Shown piece by piece: positions 15,585 to 26,000 of a DNA stretch of 64,000 nucleotides. The number at the start of each line of letters is the position of its first letter. Positions within the stretch are counted from its first letter, which is position 1. The position numbers and the translations under genes were made by a program. Source of the stretch: Paracraurococcus lichenis (GTDB taxonomy: Bacteria > Pseudomonadota > Alphaproteobacteria > Acetobacterales > Acetobacteraceae); NCBI RefSeq assembly GCF_030657435.1, contig NZ_JAUTWS010000025.1, positions 24,895-88,894 on the forward strand. Reading direction: 5' to 3'. The notes under the pieces were generated by a model. That model saw only the letters and a list, made by a program, of their open reading frames with translations, did not search any database and was not told the DNA's origin.

Positions 15585-16041
15585 GCCTTGCCTCGGTCGC
15601 CAGCCGGTCCGCCCGTTCGTTCATCGGGTCGCCGGCATGGCCGCGCACCCATTTCCACTCGACCTCGTGCGGCTTGGCCGCGGCCAGCAGGCGCTGCCAC
15701 AGCTCCATGTTCGCCACCGGGTCCTTGGCCGCGTTGCGCCAGTTGTTGCGCACCCAGCCATTGATCCAGCGGCTGATGCCGTTGCGGACATATTCGCTGT
15801 CGGTGTGCAGCACCACTTTGCAGGGGCGCTTCAGCGCCTCCAGCGCGCTGATCGCCGCCGTCAGCTCCATGCGGTTGTTGGTCGTGGCCGGGTCGCCGCC
15901 CGAAAGCTCCCGCTCGACCTCGCCGTATCGCAGGATCGCCGCCCAGCCGCCCGGGCCCGGGTTCGGCTTGCAGCCGCCATCGGTCCAGATCTCGACCGAC
16001 TGCCGCTCCTCAGGCGCCAAGGGAGGCCGCTCCGGTGGCAT
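15571..16041 (-). CDS. rnhA: Ribonuclease HI
   Basis: A 156-residue RNase HI that cleaves RNA in RNA:DNA hybrids. The DEDD metal site is complete: D in IWTDGGCKPNPG, E in RMELTAAI, D in VLHTDSEYV, D in NERADRLA; the basic handle (RWINGWVRNNWRNA) is present. It begins inside the end of thrB (32-base overlap), the conserved thrB-rnhA order of alphaproteobacteria, so translational coupling is likely. The 3' end overlaps the convergent PIN gene. Confidence 0.96.
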   Translation of the reverse strand: MPPERPPLAPEERQSVEIWTDGGCKPNPGPGGWAAILRYGEVERELSGGDPATTNNRMELTAAISALEALKRPCKVVLHTDSEYVRNGISRWINGWVRNNWRNAAKDPVANMELWQRLLAAAKPHEVEWKWVRGHAGDPMNERADRLATEARLRLG

Positions 16042-16987
16042 GCGCGAAGAAGCGCAGCTTGCGCAGGTATTCCAGCGGATCCTTACGGGTCACCAGCGCG
16101 CCCGCCGGCGTCGCCGTCCAGTCATAGAGGCGGGTCAGCAGGAAGCGGATCGCGGCGCCGCGGCACAGCACCGGCAGCGCCGCCCGCTCCGCCGCCGAGA
16201 GCGGCCGCAGCTTCTGATAGGCCGAGAGCAGGGCATGCGCCTTGGTCACGTTGTAGGATCCGTCCGGCTCGAAGCACCAGGCATTCAGGCAGACCGCGAT
16301 GTCGTAGGCCAGCAGGTCGGTGCAGGCGAAGTAGAAGTCGATCAGGCCGGAGACGCGCGGGCCGCCCTCGGCATCGAGGAAGAAGACGTTGTCCGGGAAG
16401 AGGTCGGCATGGATCTGCCCGGTCGGCAGCACCCCCTCCGCCGGCCAGGCCGCCCGGATGGCGGCCAGCGCCGCATCGAGTTCCGCGACCAGCCCGGGCT
16501 GCACCGCGTCGCCCCCCGGCCGGCAGCGCTCCAGCAGCGGGCCCCAGGAGGCGGGGCCGAGGCCGTTCGGCCGGACCTCGTCGAAATCGGCGCCGGCCAG
16601 GTGCAGCCGCGCCAGCGCCGCGCCGAGCGGCGCGCAATGCTCCGGCCGGACGCGCCGCGGCCAGACGCCGGGGAGGAAGGTACAGATCGCCGCCGGCCGC
16701 CCCGCCAGGCTGCGCAGCGCCTGGCCGTCCCGCGCCTTCACCGGCAGCGGGCAGTCGATCCCGCGCGCCGCCAGGTGCTCCATCAGCGCCAGGAACCAGG
16801 GCAGCTCGCGCGGGTCCACCCGCCTCTCGTAGAGGGTCAGGATGAAGTCGCCGGCCTCGGTCTTGAGGGCATAGTTCGAGTTCTCGACGCCCTCCGCGAT
16901 GCCGCGGAAGGCGCGGAGCGCGCCGAGGGGGTAGTCGGCGAGGAAGGCGCGCAGCGCCTCGTCCGTGACTTCGGTATAGACGGCCAT
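16010..16987 (-). CDS. thrB: Homoserine kinase (ThrB, APH-fold type)
   Basis: A 325-residue kinase of the aminoglycoside-phosphotransferase fold, the alphaproteobacterial form of ThrB that phosphorylates homoserine for threonine synthesis. Hallmarks: MAVYTEVTDEALRAFLADY start, ENSNYAL nucleotide loop, FILTLYE, catalytic QIHADLFPDNVFF (H-D-N), metal-binding LIDFYFACTDLLAYD, and the FFAHA C terminus. It follows ispH on the same strand after a 93-base gap containing a GCCCCG/CGGGGC hairpin (17040-17054). rnhA is embedded in its 3' end. Confidence 0.95.
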   Translation of the reverse strand: MAVYTEVTDEALRAFLADYPLGALRAFRGIAEGVENSNYALKTEAGDFILTLYERRVDPRELPWFLALMEHLAARGIDCPLPVKARDGQALRSLAGRPAAICTFLPGVWPRRVRPEHCAPLGAALARLHLAGADFDEVRPNGLGPASWGPLLERCRPGGDAVQPGLVAELDAALAAIRAAWPAEGVLPTGQIHADLFPDNVFFLDAEGGPRVSGLIDFYFACTDLLAYDIAVCLNAWCFEPDGSYNVTKAHALLSAYQKLRPLSAAERAALPVLCRGAAIRFLLTRLYDWTATPAGALVTRKDPLEYLRKLRFFAHATGAASLGA

Positions 16988-17080
16988 GCCGGCGCTTCTA
17001 ACGCGACCGTGCGCGCGCGCCCATGGGCTGTTGCAGGCCGCCCCGATTCGGGGCTTCGCGTGCTCCGCTGCGGGGCCGCG

Positions 17081-18064
17081 TCACGCGTGCAGCCCGGCCG
17101 GCAGCTTGAAGGTGATCCGCTCCTCCGCGACCACCACCTCCTCGATCACCACCTCGAATCGCTCCCGCAGCCGGGCCAGCACCTCCTCCACCAGCACCTC
17201 CGGCGCGCTGGCGCCGGCGGTGATGCCGATGGTGGCGAGGCCCTGCGCCAGGCCGAGGTCGAGGTCGCGGCCGCGCTGGACCATCACCGCCTTCGGGCAG
17301 CCGGCGCGCTCGGCCACCTCCACCAGCCGGAGGGAGTTTGAGGAATTGGGCGCCCCCACCACCACCATCAGCTCCGCCCGCGGGGCGATGGCCTTCACCG
17401 CCGCCTGGCGGTTGGTGGTGGCGTAGCAGATATCCTCCTTCGCCGGGGCGTGGATGTCCGGGAAGCGCGCCCGCAGCGCCGCCACGATGCCGGCGGTGTC
17501 GTCCACCGAGAGGGTGGTCTGGGTGATGAAGGCGAGCGGCACGTCGGCCGGCACCGCGACGCTGCGGGCATCCGCCTCGTCCTCGACCAGGGTCACCGTG
17601 CCCTCGGGCAACTGTCCCATGGTGCCGACCACCTCGGGGTGGCCGGCATGGCCGATCAGCAGGATGTGGCGGCCGCGGGTGAAATGCTGCTCCGCCTCCC
17701 GGTGCACCTTGCTGACCAGCGGGCAGGTCGCATCGAGATAGAAGAGCTTGCGGCGGGAGGCCTCGGCCGGGACGGATTTCGGCACGCCATGCGCCGAGAA
17801 GACCACGGGCGCGTCGTCCGGCACCTCGTCCAGTTCCTCGACGAAGATGGCGCCCTGGCGTTCCAGGCTTTCGACAACGAAGCGGTTGTGGACTATCTCG
17901 TGCCGGACATAGACGGGCGCGCCGTAGCGGCGGATGGCCTCCTCGACGATCTTGATGGCGCGGTCCACGCCGGCGCAGAAGCCGCGCGGGCCGGCCATCA
18001 GGACGTTCAGGCGGGGCCGGCCACGGCCGGCAGCGCTGGAGCGGTCGGGGATGATCTGGTCCAT
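17081..18064 (-). CDS. ispH: 4-hydroxy-3-methylbut-2-enyl diphosphate reductase
   Basis: The last enzyme of the MEP isoprenoid pathway, an Fe-S reductase making IPP and DMAPP. The 327-residue protein keeps the three cluster cysteines: C30 (GPRGFCAGVDRA), C114 (DATCPLVSKVH) and C213 (EDICYATTNRQ). It also keeps the histidine motifs SAHGVP and GHAGHPEV, and the TQTTLS and GAPNSSNS substrate loops. Start ATG 18062-18064 (MDQIIPDRSS). The order ispH-thrB-rnhA on the minus strand is conserved in many alphaproteobacteria. It is divergent from the lipoprotein gene at 18180. Confidence 0.96.
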   Translation of the reverse strand: MDQIIPDRSSAAGRGRPRLNVLMAGPRGFCAGVDRAIKIVEEAIRRYGAPVYVRHEIVHNRFVVESLERQGAIFVEELDEVPDDAPVVFSAHGVPKSVPAEASRRKLFYLDATCPLVSKVHREAEQHFTRGRHILLIGHAGHPEVVGTMGQLPEGTVTLVEDEADARSVAVPADVPLAFITQTTLSVDDTAGIVAALRARFPDIHAPAKEDICYATTNRQAAVKAIAPRAELMVVVGAPNSSNSLRLVEVAERAGCPKAVMVQRGRDLDLGLAQGLATIGITAGASAPEVLVEEVLARLRERFEVVIEEVVVAEERITFKLPAGLHA

Positions 18065-18179
18065 GGGTCGGGTTCGCTCGCGGGCCGCGGTGGTGCCAGG
18101 CCGTGCGGCCGGCGGGCAGTGTGCCCTGTGGCCCGGCACACTAGCCGCCGGGTCATCGGGCTCAAGGGGGAAGATGGGG

Positions 18180-18716
18180 ATGGGGTGGAGGTTTGTCCTG
18201 GCTGCGCTGCCGTTGCTGGCTCTTTTGGGATGCGGCAACAACACCAACCAGCGATTGCCGCTGGCCTGCCCGCGCCCGGGCCTGCTGGCGGAGGGGGCGG
18301 ACCTCACCCGCTACCGGCCCGGCGCGGTGCGGGACCTGACGACGCTGGAATGGGATGCGCGGCTCACCGGCATTAGCGGCGGCTGCAATCCGGGGCGCGG
18401 CAACCGGTCGGTGGACGTCACGCTGACCGCCGGCTTCTCGGTGGAGCGCGGGGTCGGCGCCGAGAGCCGGGCGGTGGACCTGCCCTGGTTCGTCGCGGTG
18501 GTCGACGCGAATGACGAGCGGATCCTGAACCGCCGGAGCTTCACGGACCGCGTGGTCTTCGGCCGCAACGAGACCCGGCTCTCCGTGCAGAGCGAGCCGA
18601 TCACGCTCTCCCTGCCGGTCGGCGAGAATCGCCGCGCCACGGACTACCGAGTCCTGGTCTCCTTCGAGCTCACGGCGGAGGATCTGGAGCTCAATCGCCG
18701 GCGCGGTCCGCGGTAG
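18180..18716 (+). CDS. Putative lipoprotein
   Basis: A 178-residue protein with a lipoprotein signal (MGWRFVLAALPLLALLGCGN; lipobox LLGC with the cysteine at 18), so probably membrane-anchored in the periplasm. The mature part is beta-rich and includes a segment WDARLTGISGGCNPG and the ending VLVSFELTAEDLELNRRRG. Start at ATG 18180 (AGGGGG ten bases upstream) or 18174. Similar short lipoproteins are widespread in Acetobacteraceae, but I cannot name a function. The glycine riboswitch begins ~110 bases after its stop. Confidence 0.75.
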   Translation: MGWRFVLAALPLLALLGCGNNTNQRLPLACPRPGLLAEGADLTRYRPGAVRDLTTLEWDARLTGISGGCNPGRGNRSVDVTLTAGFSVERGVGAESRAVDLPWFVAVVDANDERILNRRSFTDRVVFGRNETRLSVQSEPITLSLPVGENRRATDYRVLVSFELTAEDLELNRRRGPR

Positions 18717-18825
18717 CGGGCCGCTTCCTCGCCGGGGTGCGCCACTCGCTGCGGCGACGTCATTTGTGCGCCCCGGCGGTTGCGCCGGCGGGGCAGGGCG
18801 CGGTAGAGGAAGAGACCCGCAGATC

Positions 18826-19040
18826 CCGCGCGGGAGAGAGGGGCAGGCCCCGTCAGGCATCCTGACAGGCCGGCCTCCGCCGAAGGCGCAACCGGCCCCC
18901 GGAAACGCTCAGGCAGAAGGGCCGCGCGGGGAAGGGACCTCTGGAAAGCCCGCGGCCGCAAGGCTTCGGCACCGACGGAGTAAGGTCCCCGGGAGGAGGG
19001 GACCGAATCTCTCAGGTCACGGGACAGAGGGGGGCCACGG
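18826..19040 (+). promoter_or_regulatory. Tandem glycine riboswitch (gcvT element)
   Basis: Two consecutive aptamers precede gcvT. The first runs from the CGGGAGAG start through CGCCGAAGGCGCAA (18869-18882 region) and CGGAAACGCTCAGGCA. The second runs from CTCTGGAAAGC (18939-) through CACCGACGGAGTAAGG, then CCGAATCTCTCAGGT and GGGACAGAGGGG, close to 19033. These are the conserved core strings of the gcvT class. Glycine binding by such tandems switches on the glycine cleavage operon, here gcvT-gcvH-gcvP. Confidence 0.93.
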
Positions 19041-19079
19041 ACTAGCAACCAGCGCCGCGATCGCGCGGCCGGGGGACCC

Positions 19080-20198
19080 GTGGCAGAATCCGAATCGCTT
19101 CTCGAGACCCCGTTGGGGGACCTGCATCGCAGCCTCGGCGCGCGCATGGTGCCCTTCGCCGGCTATGCCATGCCGGTGCAGTACCCGGCCGGGATCATGG
19201 CCGAGCACCTGCATTGCCGCAGCGCCGCCGCGCTCTTCGACGTCTCCCATATGGGCCAGGCGGAACTGGTCGGCGCCCAGGGGACGCAGGATGCGGCGGC
19301 GGCGCTGGAGCGCGTCACGCCCGCCGACATCCGGGGCCTGAAGCCGGGGCGGCAGCGCTACGGCCTGCTGATGACGCCCGATGGCGGCATCTTCGACGAC
19401 TTCATGGTCTCGAACATCGGCGACCGGCTGGCGCTGGTGGTGAATGCCAGCCGCAAGCACCTGGACTTCCCGCTGATCGAGCAGGCGCTGCCGGCCGGCG
19501 TCTCGCTGCGCCCGCTGCCGGACCGCGCGCTGCTGGCGCTGCAGGGGCCGGGCGTCGCGGCGCTGATGCAGGACCTCTGCCCGGCGCTCGCCGCGCTCTC
19601 CTTCATGGGCGTGGCACAGGCCGAGATCGCCGGCATCCCGGTGCTCGCCAGCCGCTCCGGCTACACGGGCGAGGACGGGTTCGAGATCAGCGTCGCCGCC
19701 GACCGGGCCGAGGCGCTGGCGAAGGCGCTGCTGGCCCGGCCGGGCGTGCAGCCCGCCGGTCTCGGCGCGCGCGACTCGCTGCGGCTCGAGGCCGGGCTCT
19801 GCCTCTACGGCCAGGACATCGACGAGACGACGAGCCCGGTCGAGGCCGCCCTGGTCTGGTCCATCGGCAAGCGCCGCCGCATGGACTGGGACTTCCCCGG
19901 CGCGGAGCGGGTGCGGCAGGAACTGGCGGATGGCCCGCGGCGCCTGCGCGTCGGCCTCAGGCCGGAAGGCCGCCAGCCCGCCCGCGCCCATACCCCGATC
20001 CAGGCGGCCGACGGCATGCCGGTGGGCGAGGTCACCTCCGGCGGCTTTGGCCCCTCGCTGAACGGCCCGATGGCCATGGGCTATGTCGCCCGCCCCTATG
20101 CCGGGGACGGCACCGCGCTGGAACTGCTGGTGCGCGGCAAGGCCCTGCCGGCCCGTGTCGTGCCCACCCCTTTCCATCCCCATCGCTACAAGCGCTGA
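19080..20198 (+). CDS. gcvT: Glycine cleavage system T protein (aminomethyltransferase)
   Basis: Transfers the methylene group from the aminomethyl-lipoyl H protein to tetrahydrofolate. The 372-residue protein shows the GcvT folate-binding domain (FDVSHMGQAEL, SGYTGEDGFEISV, LGARDSLRLEAGLCLYG with the catalytic Asp in ARDSLR) and the C-terminal GEVTSGGFGPSL barrel. Start is GTG 19080 with GGGGGA just upstream; this gives the usual N terminus (ETPLGDLHRSLGARMVPFAG). First gene of the operon behind the glycine riboswitch. Confidence 0.96.
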   Translation: MAESESLLETPLGDLHRSLGARMVPFAGYAMPVQYPAGIMAEHLHCRSAAALFDVSHMGQAELVGAQGTQDAAAALERVTPADIRGLKPGRQRYGLLMTPDGGIFDDFMVSNIGDRLALVVNASRKHLDFPLIEQALPAGVSLRPLPDRALLALQGPGVAALMQDLCPALAALSFMGVAQAEIAGIPVLASRSGYTGEDGFEISVAADRAEALAKALLARPGVQPAGLGARDSLRLEAGLCLYGQDIDETTSPVEAALVWSIGKRRRMDWDFPGAERVRQELADGPRRLRVGLRPEGRQPARAHTPIQAADGMPVGEVTSGGFGPSLNGPMAMGYVARPYAGDGTALELLVRGKALPARVVPTPFHPHRYKR

Positions 20199-20230
20199 CC
20201 CCCCATCCTCTTACCGAGAGAGCCCGTGAG

Positions 20231-20604
20231 ATGAGCGAACTGCGTTTCACCAAGGATCACGAATGGGTCCGGCTGGAGGGTGACGTCGCCACCATCGGCA
20301 TCACCGACCATGCGCAGAACGCGCTGGGCGACGTGGTCTTCGTGGACCTGCCGGAGGTCGGCCGCACGGTCGCGGCCGAGGAGGCCTGCGCCGTGGTGGA
20401 GAGCGTCAAGGCGGCCTCCGACGTCTATGCCCCGATCGCCGGCGAGGTGGTCGAGACCAATGCGGCGGTCGGCGAGAATCCCGCGCTGATCAACAGCGCG
20501 CCGACGGGCGAGGGCTGGTTCTTCCGGTTGCGCGTGCAGGACCCGGCCGAGGTCGCCGCGCTGATGGATGCCGATGCCTATGCCGCCTTCGTGGAGACGC
20601 AGGC

Positions 20605-20608
<4 letters not shown>
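20231..20608 (+). CDS. gcvH: Glycine cleavage system H protein
   Basis: The 125-residue lipoyl carrier of the glycine cleavage complex. The lipoylation lysine is K60 in VESVKAASDVYAPI; GDVVFVDLPEVG and the GEGWFFRL C-terminal region are typical. ATG 20231 lies 32 bases past gcvT, after GAGAGAGCCCGTGAG. Its stop overlaps the gcvP start (GTGA, 20605-20608), implying translational coupling within the operon. Confidence 0.97.
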
Positions 20609-23488
<2,880 letters not shown>

Positions 23489-23490
<2 letters not shown>

Positions 23491-23605
23491 CCGGAGCAGG
23501 ATCGCCCGAGGCCGCTCCGGCCGAAGGGCGTGAATCCTGCGACCAGAAGACCGGAGCAGGATCGCCCGAGGCCGCTCCGGCCGAAGGGCGTGAATCCTGT
23601 GACCG
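23489..23605. repeat. Two tandem 60-bp hairpin repeats after gcvP
   Basis: Units start at 23489 and 23549 and are identical over their first ~51 bases. Each folds into a three-tier hairpin: GCAGGAT/ATCCTGC, CGCCC/GGGCG and GGCCG/CGGCC around a CTC loop. The period is a multiple of three and the repeats are open in the Nudix reading frame. They may act as 3' mRNA stabilisers or attenuators between gcvP and the Nudix gene. Confidence 0.8.
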
Positions 23606-23627
23606 GCCGGGATGGCCGGAAGGCCCG

Positions 23628-24188
23628 GTGCCGGAGGGGGAGAGGCCCTGGAAGACCCTCTCCCGCCGGGAAGTAGTGCGCAACCGCCACCTGAACCTGG
23701 ATGCCGAGGCGGTCGAGACGAGTACCGGCGCCGTGCTCGACCCCTACTGGATCATGTCCTATCCGGACTGGGTACTGGTGGTGGCGCTGACGCCGGAGGA
23801 CCAGCTGGTGCTGGTGCGGCAATGGCGCCAGGGCGCCAAGGCCTGGGTTCTGGAGCCGCCGGGCGGCGTCATGGACCCGGGCGAGGATGCCTGCACCACG
23901 GCGGCGCGCGAGTTGCGGGAGGAGACGGGCTACGAGGCCGGCTCATGCCGCCTGATCGGCTCCCTCTGGTCCGACCCGGCGCACAATACCAACCGCGTGC
24001 ATGTCGTCCTGGCGGAAGGCGCGATGGCGACCGGCGCGCATGACCGCGAGGCCGGCGAGGAGATGGAGACCGTGACCTTGCCGGTCGCCGAGGCGGTGGC
24101 CGGCGTGACGCGCGGGATGTTCGTCCACGCCATGCATCTCGGCGGCCTGCTGCTCGCGCTGCAGGCCGCCGGCCGGATTCGGTTCTGA
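23628..24188 (+). CDS. Nudix hydrolase (ADP-ribose pyrophosphatase-like)
   Basis: A 186-residue pyrophosphatase with a complete Nudix box, GX5EX7REUXEEXG, at residues 80-101 (GGVMDPGEDACTTAARELRE, then ETG), which binds Mg2+. The neighbouring segment VLVRQWRQGAKAWVLEPPGG resembles the ADP-sugar/NUDT5-like branch. I start at GTG 23628, with GGAAGG (23618-23623) five bases upstream. A longer in-frame start, GTG 23487 overlapping the gcvP stop, would add ~47 residues encoded by the 60-bp repeats. Substrate not determined from sequence. Confidence 0.87.
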   Translation: MPEGERPWKTLSRREVVRNRHLNLDAEAVETSTGAVLDPYWIMSYPDWVLVVALTPEDQLVLVRQWRQGAKAWVLEPPGGVMDPGEDACTTAARELREETGYEAGSCRLIGSLWSDPAHNTNRVHVVLAEGAMATGAHDREAGEEMETVTLPVAEAVAGVTRGMFVHAMHLGGLLLALQAAGRIRF

Positions 24189-24192
24189 GGCG

Positions 24193-25833
24193 CTACTCCG
24201 CCGCGGCGGCCGCGGCCGGCGCCGCCGCCAAGCGGAAGCCCTCATAGCCCCGGGCGGCGATCTCGTCGCACCGCTCGCGGTAGGCGCCGACGCCGCCGAT
24301 ATAGGGCATGAAGACCCGCGGCTTGCCCGGGATGTTCGCGCCCATGTACCAGGAGGCCGCTGTCGGGTAGAGTGTGCGGTTGGCGACCTCCTCGCCATGC
24401 GCCACCCAGTCCTCCTGCGCCGCCTCCGTCGCCTCCACGCAGGTCAGCCCGCGCGCCTGCATGTGCGAGAGCAGGCCGGTGATCCAGTCCACGTGCTGCT
24501 CGATCGAGACGATCATGTTCGACAGCACGGAGGGGCTGCCGGGCCCGGTGATCGTGAAGAGGTTGGGGAAGCCCGCGACCTGCAGGCCGAGATAGCTGCG
24601 CGGCCCGTGCTCCCAGACCTGCGAAAGGCGTGTGCCGCCGCGGCCCTCGAAGTCGATCTTCAGCAGCGCGCCGGTCATGGCATCGAAGCCGGTGGCGAAG
24701 ACGATGGCGTCGAAGTCGAGGCTTTCCGCCGAGGTGCGGATGCCGGTCGCGGTGATCGTCTCGATCGGCGTCTTCCGCAGGTTCACAAGCCGCACGTTCG
24801 GTCGGTTGTAGGTCTCGTAGTAGTTCGTGTCGACGCAGATGCGCTTGGTGCCGATCGGGTGGTCTTTCGGCGCCAGGGCCTCGGCCGTCTCCGGGTCCTT
24901 GACCATCTGGCGGATCTTGCTGCGGACGAACTCGGCGGCGGTGTCGTTCGAGGCCTTGTTGAGGATCAGGTCGTGATAGGCGCCCATGAAGGCGGTGCCG
25001 CCATTCGCCCAGCGCCGCTCGTATTCCGCCTGGCGCTCCGCCTCGCTCGCCTCGACGGCCGATTGCGGGTTGATGTCGTAGAGGATGCCGGTGCGCATCA
25101 TGCGCGCCTGCAGGCGTTTGCTGCGATAGTCGTCCTTCCACCAGCGCTCGTATTCCGCGTCCATCGGGGCGTTGCGGGACGGGATGGAGAAATTTGGCGT
25201 GCGCTGGAAGACGGTGACCTGCGCCGCCTCCTCGGCGATCACGGGGATGGCCTGGATCGCGGAGGACCCGGTGCCGATCACGGCGACCCGCTTGCCGGTG
25301 AAGTCGACCTTCTCGTGCGGCCACCAGCCGGTGTGGTAGGTCTCGCCCTTGAAGTCGTCGATGCCGGCGATGTCCGGCAGGCGGGCGGCGGAGAGGCAGC
25401 CCGTCGCCATGACGCAGAAGCGGGCCGAGACGACCTCGCCCTTGTCCGTCGTGACGGTCCAGCGGTCGGCGGCTTCGTCATAGGTGGCGCTCGCCACCTT
25501 CGTCTCGAAATGGATGTCGCGGCGCAGGTCGAAGCGGTCGGCGACATGGTTGGCGTAGCGCAGGATCTCCGGCTGGGCCGCGAAGCGCTCGGACCACTGC
25601 CACTCCTGCTGCAGCGCCTCGTCGAAGGAGAAGCTGTACTGCATGCTCTCCACGTCGCAGCGGGCGCCGGGGTAGCGGTTCCAGTACCAGGTGCCGCCGA
25701 CCCCGTCCGCCGCCTCCAGGATCCGGGCGGTGAGGCCGAGGCCGCGCAGCCGGTGCAGCATGTACATCCCGCCGAAGCCGGCGCCGACGATGACGGCGTC
25801 CAGGCTGGCGGGCAGGGTCTTGCTCTCGGGCAT
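24193..25833 (-). CDS. Flavin-binding Baeyer-Villiger-type monooxygenase
   Basis: A 546-residue NAD(P)H- and FAD-dependent monooxygenase inserting oxygen next to a ketone. Two Rossmann motifs are present: GAGFGGMY at ~17-24 for FAD and GTGSSAIQ at ~186 for NADPH. Between them is the type I BVMO fingerprint FKGETYHTGWWP (~160-171; consensus FxGxxxHTxxWP), preceded by GVGGTWYWNRYPGARCD. The C terminus is an Ala-rich tail. Divergent from the acyl-CoA synthetase operon, it could feed esters or acids into it. On its upstream side a TTGACA (minus strand, 25904-25909) and an AT-rich box (25872-25882) may form the promoter. Confidence 0.92.
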   Translation of the reverse strand: MPESKTLPASLDAVIVGAGFGGMYMLHRLRGLGLTARILEAADGVGGTWYWNRYPGARCDVESMQYSFSFDEALQQEWQWSERFAAQPEILRYANHVADRFDLRRDIHFETKVASATYDEAADRWTVTTDKGEVVSARFCVMATGCLSAARLPDIAGIDDFKGETYHTGWWPHEKVDFTGKRVAVIGTGSSAIQAIPVIAEEAAQVTVFQRTPNFSIPSRNAPMDAEYERWWKDDYRSKRLQARMMRTGILYDINPQSAVEASEAERQAEYERRWANGGTAFMGAYHDLILNKASNDTAAEFVRSKIRQMVKDPETAEALAPKDHPIGTKRICVDTNYYETYNRPNVRLVNLRKTPIETITATGIRTSAESLDFDAIVFATGFDAMTGALLKIDFEGRGGTRLSQVWEHGPRSYLGLQVAGFPNLFTITGPGSPSVLSNMIVSIEQHVDWITGLLSHMQARGLTCVEATEAAQEDWVAHGEEVANRTLYPTAASWYMGANIPGKPRVFMPYIGGVGAYRERCDEIAARGYEGFRLAAAPAAAAAAE

Positions 25834-26000
25834 TCCTCACTCCGTGGCCGCTTGGGGCCATTGATTGCTAGCTATCTATATCGGCACATGCCGCCGTGCC
25901 ATCTGTCAACCGGAACCCGCACGCCGGGTTGACCGGCCCCGGCCGCGCTTTACCCTTCGCCGGGTCAGGAACGCCGCGACGCGGGCGAGGGGAGGGACGA

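Noticed and set aside
25872..25909. TTGACA and an AT-rich box as a complete promoter/GntR site for the monooxygenase
   Set aside because: The spacing between TTGACA and GATATA is about 21 bases and the box matches TGATATATC only partly; left as a possibility, not a feature.
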